This document shows, piece after piece, positions 61,501 through 64,000 of a stretch of 64,000 nucleotides of DNA. Numbering within the stretch: position 1 is the stretch's first letter; every line of letters starts with the position of its first letter. The notes beneath the pieces are model-generated. The model saw nothing but the letters and a program-made list of their open reading frames with translations. It made no database searches and was not told where the DNA came from. Made by a program: the position numbers and the translations under genes. Source of the DNA: Dreissena polymorpha (Eukaryota > Mollusca > Bivalvia > Myida > Dreissenidae); NCBI RefSeq assembly GCF_020536995.1, contig NC_068358.1:47573582-47637581 (forward strand), written 5' to 3'.

Positions 61501-62681
61501 TAAGTTTTTAATTTCAATAGATTTTTCAGGTAAGTTGTATACAGGACTTTATTTTATATATTTTGGCAGACACAATACATAGCTTGTAAAAGCCGTATGC
61601 AACACATTGTTCAAAGTATACAAACTTGTCAAACTGGTTGTTAACATAACACAGAAATGTTATCAATGAATTCAAGCAATTTTCCAGTGCGTTCTTGTCA
61701 GACAACATAAAAGAGATAATGAATTTTTATATAATGTGGTCAATGTATCTTACTCACTTCTATGATGTATATCAGGCGTATAGAGAATCCCAGAATCCTT
61801 CTGATGGACTGTAACCTCGAGTACAAGAAAGGAGAAAGCCAGGTGGGTTGCGCTTGTTTATGAAAAAGGAATAAGCAAGGAAATTTGTTTGCAGCAATCA
61901 ATAGACAGGATATTGTCTGATTTTACTTGTATGTGTAGAATTAGTTTAGGTTGTTATGATATTTTACAAGAAATTCTTTTTTTTATTAATGTGGGCATTT
62001 CTTTATATAATTTGTGTCCTAAAACAAGATAACGTTTTTGAAAATAAAATAATGCATTGTAATCACTGGTACTCATTAATTTTAAGGTTCAAGTCTATAT
62101 ATATATATTGATGTGTTTATTGTTAATTGCAGACTAACATTGAAATCTCAAAGGAAGAAGATTTTTCGTAAGTGAATTATGGAAATTTTTAAAAAGAAAT
62201 TACTTGTTTAGCACACTATACTGAATTAATTTAAATTTGGCTATATACTATTTTGTTGTCTTTTGTTGCTATATTATGTCCTTCTAATGTTCCTGATTTT
62301 CATTATTTGTCATTACTAGACAACTTAAACGATCACTGACTTATAATTGTTTAATACTTGTATGTAAATTTCAACTGTTAATTATAATTGAGATTGAACA
62401 AACAAAAGTTAATCTAAAAGTCATATGGTTAACTTTAAAACTGCTGAGAATGGTGCCTGATACTAAATTCTCCGAGTGATTCCTGTTGTTCAATATTTCA
62501 GTAAGATCCTTCGCATGGAGGAAGAGTTCATTGAGAAGATGTGCAACGATGTAATAGCGTTGAAACCTGACCTGATCATCACCGAGAAGGGTGTGTCTGA
62601 CCTCGCCCAGCACTATCTCATCAGGGCCGGCATCACAGCCATCCGCCGTGTCAGGAAGTCAGACAATAACAGGATAGCCAG
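46527..62681 (+). CDS. CCT3: T-complex protein 1 subunit gamma (CCT3), 5' half
   Basis: Ten exons in one consistent frame: 46527-46588, 53756-53869, 55008-55104, 55369-55489, 57944-58024, 58370-58475, 61231-61313, 61776-61842, 62133-62167, 62502-62681. All have GT-AG borders. They encode about 300 residues from QNTKRESGKK to SDNNRIAR, roughly residues 12-315 of a usual 545. CCT3 is one of eight subunits of the cytosolic chaperonin TRiC/CCT, which folds actin, tubulin and WD40 proteins using ATP. All three chaperonin signatures are visible: RTCLGPRSMLKML, MTNDGNAIL and QDEEVGDGT. GDGT holds the ATPase Asp. The intermediate and apical domains follow (TEKGVSDLAQHYL). Exon 1 with the start codon is not identified, and the 3' half is outside the window. 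Introns, especially the first (7.2 kb), are filled with nested transposons. Confidence 0.95.
46589..47182. other. CCT3 intron 1, left part
   Basis: No supported feature was seen before the F3 element. 46740-46900 has a few chance short ORFs. Confidence 0.4.
47393..50681. mobile_element. TA-flanked TIR element (Tc1/mariner/pogo-like ends), non-autonomous
   Basis: The ends CAGTACACTCCACGCG and the inverse of CAGTACACTCCAAGCG form 23 bp TIRs with one mismatch. TA at 47391-47392 and 50682-50683 is the target duplication. CAGT ends with a TA target are typical of Tc1/mariner/pogo. Subterminal regions are GC-rich with repeated CGCGTT/CGCCG motifs. It is 3289 bp long with no transposase found; almost half is a second insertion (48851-50347). 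Confidence 0.85.
48851..50347. mobile_element. hAT-like TIR element nested inside the TA element
   Basis: The ends CAGGGATTTCAATAGA and TCTATTTAAATCCCTG are 16 bp inverted repeats with one mismatch. Subterminal AGGAGTCAA/GCGTCAAAA repeats are present. CAGGG ends suggest hAT. The 8 bp target duplication is not clean (TACAAC against TACAAA). No transposase ORF. Confidence 0.75.
51782..52260. other. CCT3 intron 1, spacer between elements
   Basis: No recognised content. Confidence 0.45.
52261..53465 (+). mobile_element. F4 minisatellite-core element, forward copy
   Basis: 5' hairpin TCCCCACGC...GGTGGGGATATTG, a (GTCCGTCCGTCT)n stretch, then six 150 bp units (TTCACTTCAAATTGATACTG, TCAATCTCAACTATGCATGG, CCCAACCCTGGGGCGCC). 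The 3' end is GGCGTGGGGATACGCGTCGG to GCGCCATTTCTAGTT. The Pro/Gly-rich ORFs on both strands are readings of the units. Confidence 0.85.
53756..53869 (+). CDS. CCT3: CCT3 exon (signatures 1 and 2)
   Basis: Acceptor CTGTTGTAG|GCG, donor GAG|GTATAT. AIADVIRTCLGPRSMLKM to TNDGNAILRE. A reversed F4 element begins about 6 bp after the exon. Confidence 0.95.
53876..54548 (-). mobile_element. F4 element, inverted copy, interrupted
   Basis: Same family as 52261-53465 in reverse: AACTAGAAACTGTGCGGCAG at the left, one core unit, and the 5' region with GACCCAGGGGTCAGATC and CAATATCCCCACGC at the right. The outermost hairpin arm is missing. It is interrupted by an F5 piece at 54063-54356. Confidence 0.8.
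54063..54356 (-). mobile_element. F5 element fragment nested in F4
   Basis: The reverse strand ends ...AACACATCTCTTGT and contains GGTCAAGGTCATCCTTCAAG and ATTTGGCATGCATGTGTATC, as in the forward F5 copy at 54583-54846. The 5' hairpin is missing. Confidence 0.75.
54583..54846 (+). mobile_element. F5 element, forward copy
   Basis: 5' hairpin TGCCCCCATTAGGGTGGCA, GTCTGTCCGTCAGTCTG, one core unit, 3' end AACATCTCTTGTTT. Confidence 0.8.
55008..55104 (+). CDS. CCT3: CCT3 exon (signature 3, GDGT)
   Basis: Acceptor TCTCTTTTAG|ATA, donor CTTG|GTATCG. INVQHPAAKSMIEVARTQ, then DEEVGDGTTSVIIL. Confidence 0.95.
55369..55489 (+). CDS. CCT3: CCT3 exon (GEVLSVAEPFLEQQMHP)
   Basis: Acceptor TTTGTTAAG|GTGG, donor GTCAG|GTAAAC. 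It continues to LLETLKSKV. Confidence 0.92.
55490..55892. repeat. CCT3 intron with mollusc-type repeat fragment
   Basis: 55570-55720 (GCGACCAGTGTAGCTCCAGA to CTGCGCAGATACGCTTGCTG) resembles a MITE-type sequence I recall from molluscs; the rest is plain. Confidence 0.4.
55893..57879 (+). mobile_element. F1 minisatellite-core element with poly-C/T block
   Basis: 5' hairpin AGCTCATCTA...TTATGAGCT, then about six units of 172-175 bp (TTAAGTTTTGCGTTTAGGTC, GGGGACTGGGCAGGCAAAGT). A C-rich/T-rich low-complexity block follows (57070-57720, with ACAAATTACCACCACACCCT repeated). The 3' end is GATGAGCGTTCTGCACCCGC, then GGCGGTGCTCTTGTTT. Confidence 0.85.
57070..57720. repeat. C-tract/T-tract low-complexity tandem block
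   Basis: About five irregular units of 110-150 bp, each with long C runs, long T runs, AAGATCATCTCACAAATTA and ACACCCTCACACTATACCCC. It lies inside F1, and homopolymer lengths may be assembly-sensitive. Confidence 0.8.
57944..58024 (+). CDS. CCT3: CCT3 exon (TPVDITNKDEMMKIV)
   Basis: Acceptor TTCATTTCAG|CAC, donor AAATG|GTTTGT. It ends inside the Trp codon of FMSKW. Confidence 0.92.
58370..58475 (+). CDS. CCT3: CCT3 exon (SDLACKIALEATATVALEE)
   Basis: Acceptor TTTGTGCAG|GTC, donor AAAAG|GTATAA. It ends EIDIKRYAKVEK. Confidence 0.93.
58738..60738 (+). mobile_element. F2 minisatellite-core element nested in F3
   Basis: Starts AGCTCACCCAAGCACAACGT with the GAGC...GCTC hairpin. Units of 150-175 bp follow (ACACTCTAGAGGCCACATTT, GATATCTTGGATGAGTTCG, AACATGGCCACCAGGGG). 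The 3' end is CAGGTGAGCGACTTTGGGCC, TTTCAGGCCCTCTTGTTT. It contains about 640 bp of unrelated sequence (59465-60105). Confidence 0.8.
59465..60105. other. Unrelated block inside F2
   Basis: Breaks the F2 unit order. It contains TAAAGTGAGACTATACGA, which looks like a transposon end, but no matching inverse end was fixed. Confidence 0.4.
61231..61313 (+). CDS. CCT3: CCT3 exon (IPGGTIEDSEVLTGIMINK)
   Basis: Acceptor TTGTTACAG|ATT, donor AAGAG|GTGCAT. Confidence 0.93.
61776..61842 (+). CDS. CCT3: CCT3 exon (RIENPRILLMDCNLEYKKG)
   Basis: Acceptor TATATCAG|GCG, donor GCCAG|GTGGGT. Confidence 0.93.
62133..62167 (+). CDS. CCT3: CCT3 micro-exon (TNIEISKEEDF)
   Basis: 35 bp. Acceptor TTAATTGCAG|ACT, donor TTTTC|GTAAGT. 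Short but frame-consistent, and conserved in sequence with TDIEITREEDF of the human protein. Confidence 0.9.
62502..62681 (+). CDS. CCT3: CCT3 exon (KILRMEEEFIEKMCNDVI to NNRIAR)
   Basis: Acceptor AATATTTCAG|TAAG, donor GCCAG|GTGAGG (phase 2). Apical-domain segment with TEKGVSDLAQHYLIRAGITA. The next exon is beyond the window. Confidence 0.95.
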
Positions 62682-62780
62682 GTGAGGGGGCGAGTAGAGA
62701 CAGGAGAGTAATTTGTGTTATATCGGGGTAACATAACAGGATAGCCAGATGAAGGCACGAGTAGAGACAGGAGAGTAATT
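62666..62780 (+). repeat. 67 bp tandem duplication over the CCT3 exon-intron border
   Basis: ATAACAGGATAGCCAGGTGA (62666) recurs as ATAACAGGATAGCCAGATGA (62733), both followed by CGAGTAGAGACAGGAGAGTA. The second donor is ATGAAG, so only the first can splice. Confidence 0.9.
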
Positions 62781-64000
62781 ATCCGCCGCCATAGGCGGAG
62801 GGATATTGTTTTGGCGTTGTCTGTCCTTCCGTTTTTCCGACCTTCCGTCCGTCTGTCCGACACTTTGTGTCCGGAGCCATATCTTTGAAGTGCTTTGGCG
62901 GATTTCATTGAAACTTAGTATGAGTATATATATGGATAAGAGGATGATGCATGCAAAATGGCATTGTACACCATCTGTTAATAACAGAGTTATTGCCCTT
63001 TGTATCTTGAAAAAATGCTTTTTTGTGTGTCCGGAGCCATATCTTGGAAGTGCTTTTGGCGGATTTCATTTCAACTTGGTATGAATACAGGCCTTGAAGA
63101 ATCCACTCGACTGCTCGCATGTGCGAGTGAAGTTGACGGTCGGGCGAGTAAAGTTTGTTAAATACTCGACCAACCGGGCGAGTGCTGTTTTTCAAGTTGA
63201 GAAATATAAATTCAGTTCCAGAACTCCTGCCACATCGATACAAATTGCGAACAATTTTTCGAACAAACAAAAAATAGGTTTAGTACACAAAGAATCTGCT
63301 GTTTTGTTTTGACAATGAAAAATGACGTCACGGGCACAGTAAAAAAAAATTCTCGAAATCGGCTGCGCTCTTTTCGTAGGTGTCAGTGCTCTTTAATAAT
63401 AGCTAATCGATTAAAAGTGAAAAAAAATAATATTGGTCATTCCGTGAAGAATAAAATTTCATTTTAATGTTAATATCAATAAAAAAATAATACATAACTG
63501 GTAAATTGTAATACTTCTTATATATTTAATTAAAAATAAACAGAAACAATAATTATTAATAAACAGAATAATTCGTGATCAGTAGCCTTAGCCAAAATTT
63601 ACCATATTGTAACAATTTGTTAATCAAGCGTGTCTTTAAGTAAAAGTTCGTCTGAAATATTAAAACTCAGCATGGAAAAGGGTTCTATTTTAAAATATCT
63701 GCAAGGTGGTGGAGACAAATAAAGTCTATCAGATAATGTAGTTAATTTGTTTGCAGTTTAGTGTCACTTTGATACGTAGGTTAAAAAGGTTCTGGTTGAT
63801 CATAACTATAAATATAGATATCTATTTTTTTAATGCAGGGCGAGTAGATTAAAGTGAAGGGCGAGTGGATTGTCAGGCCTACTCGCCCTGCAGGGCGAGT
63901 GGCTCTGGAAAAATTCTTTAAGGCCTGGAGCATATATATGGATAAGAGGATGGTGCACGCCAAATGGCATTGTACACAATCTGTTAATAACGGAGTTATG
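62781..64000 (+). mobile_element. F6 minisatellite-core element (cut by window end), interrupted
   Basis: 5' hairpin CCGCCGCCATAGGCGGAGGG, ATATTGTTTTGGCGTTGTC, CCGTCCGTCTGTCC, then units with TGTCCGGAGCCATATCTTGG and GCAAAATGGCATTGTACACC. It is interrupted at 63088-63927 and continues to the end. Confidence 0.8.
63088..63927. mobile_element. TIR element with GGGCGAGT subterminal repeats
   Basis: CAGGCCTTGAAGAAT and ATTCTTTAAGGCCTG are 15 bp inverted repeats with one mismatch. Copies of GGGCGAGT cluster near both ends (about 63140-63185 and 63838-63900). 840 bp, no transposase; CAGG ends and subterminal repeats suggest hAT. The target duplication is not clean. Confidence 0.8.

Noticed and set aside
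1-64000. CRISPR arrays, operons, rRNA, LTR or retrovirus-like elements
   Set aside because: No evenly spaced short repeats with unique spacers, no prokaryotic gene order, no rRNA core sequence, and no LTR pair or gag/protease motif were seen.

Overview
The window is animal nuclear DNA from an invertebrate, most likely a bivalve mollusc. It is AT-rich and sparse in genes. Introns have GT-AG borders, and the sequence is crowded with bivalve-type repeats: TTAA-flanked palindromic MITEs, fold-back elements, tRNA-derived SINEs, LINE 3' ends, and elements with a 150-175 bp minisatellite core. Some repeat families look like ones I remember from Dreissena (zebra/quagga mussel). That genus call is recall, not a database match. 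No rRNA, CRISPR, bacterial gene or recognisable retrovirus/LTR element was seen.

Three host genes can be read. Two are tandem copies of a 2'-5'-oligoadenylate synthetase-like (OAS) gene on the minus strand. Gene 1 spans 19232-23648: five exons, 322 aa, with the GS loop and all three catalytic aspartates. Gene 2 spans 36899-39827: the same five exons, equal to 321 aa, but with an in-frame TGA in the GS loop. The third is the 5' half of CCT3 (chaperonin TCP-1 subunit gamma) on the plus strand. Ten exons lie between 46527 and 62681; the first exon is not found and the 3' half lies beyond the window.

Layout. 1-4170: palindromic MITE end and a perfect-looking head-to-tail dimer of a 1404 bp TTAA element. 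4170-43260: a tandem segmental duplication. Copy A (4170-9484) abuts copy B (9484-14557, resuming 18516-18960), which leads into OAS gene 1. Copy C (24600-33000) leads into OAS gene 2. Each copy has been broken up by its own insertions: MITEs, a TIR element carrying a tRNA-like cassette, LINE fragments, an AACGTTG fold-back element (34307-35780), and a 2 kb element with two convergent orphan exons (about 39990-41930). 43260-46500: little beyond one MITE. 46527-64000: CCT3, whose introns hold nested insertions, including a minisatellite-core element split by a TA-flanked TIR element that is itself split by a hAT-like element.

Six unrelated minisatellite-core families, called F1-F6 here, share one plan. 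Each has a tight 5' hairpin and a core of 150-175 bp tandem units, and four families end in the same 3' TCTTGTTT. This suggests one mobilising machinery, possibly Helentron-like. Other leads are a tRNA-Phe-like gene with a UAA anticodon and a 17-nt insert at the canonical intron position inside a short inverted-repeat cassette (16676-16796), the OAS gene 2 nonsense codon, and transposons abutting CCT3 splice sites.
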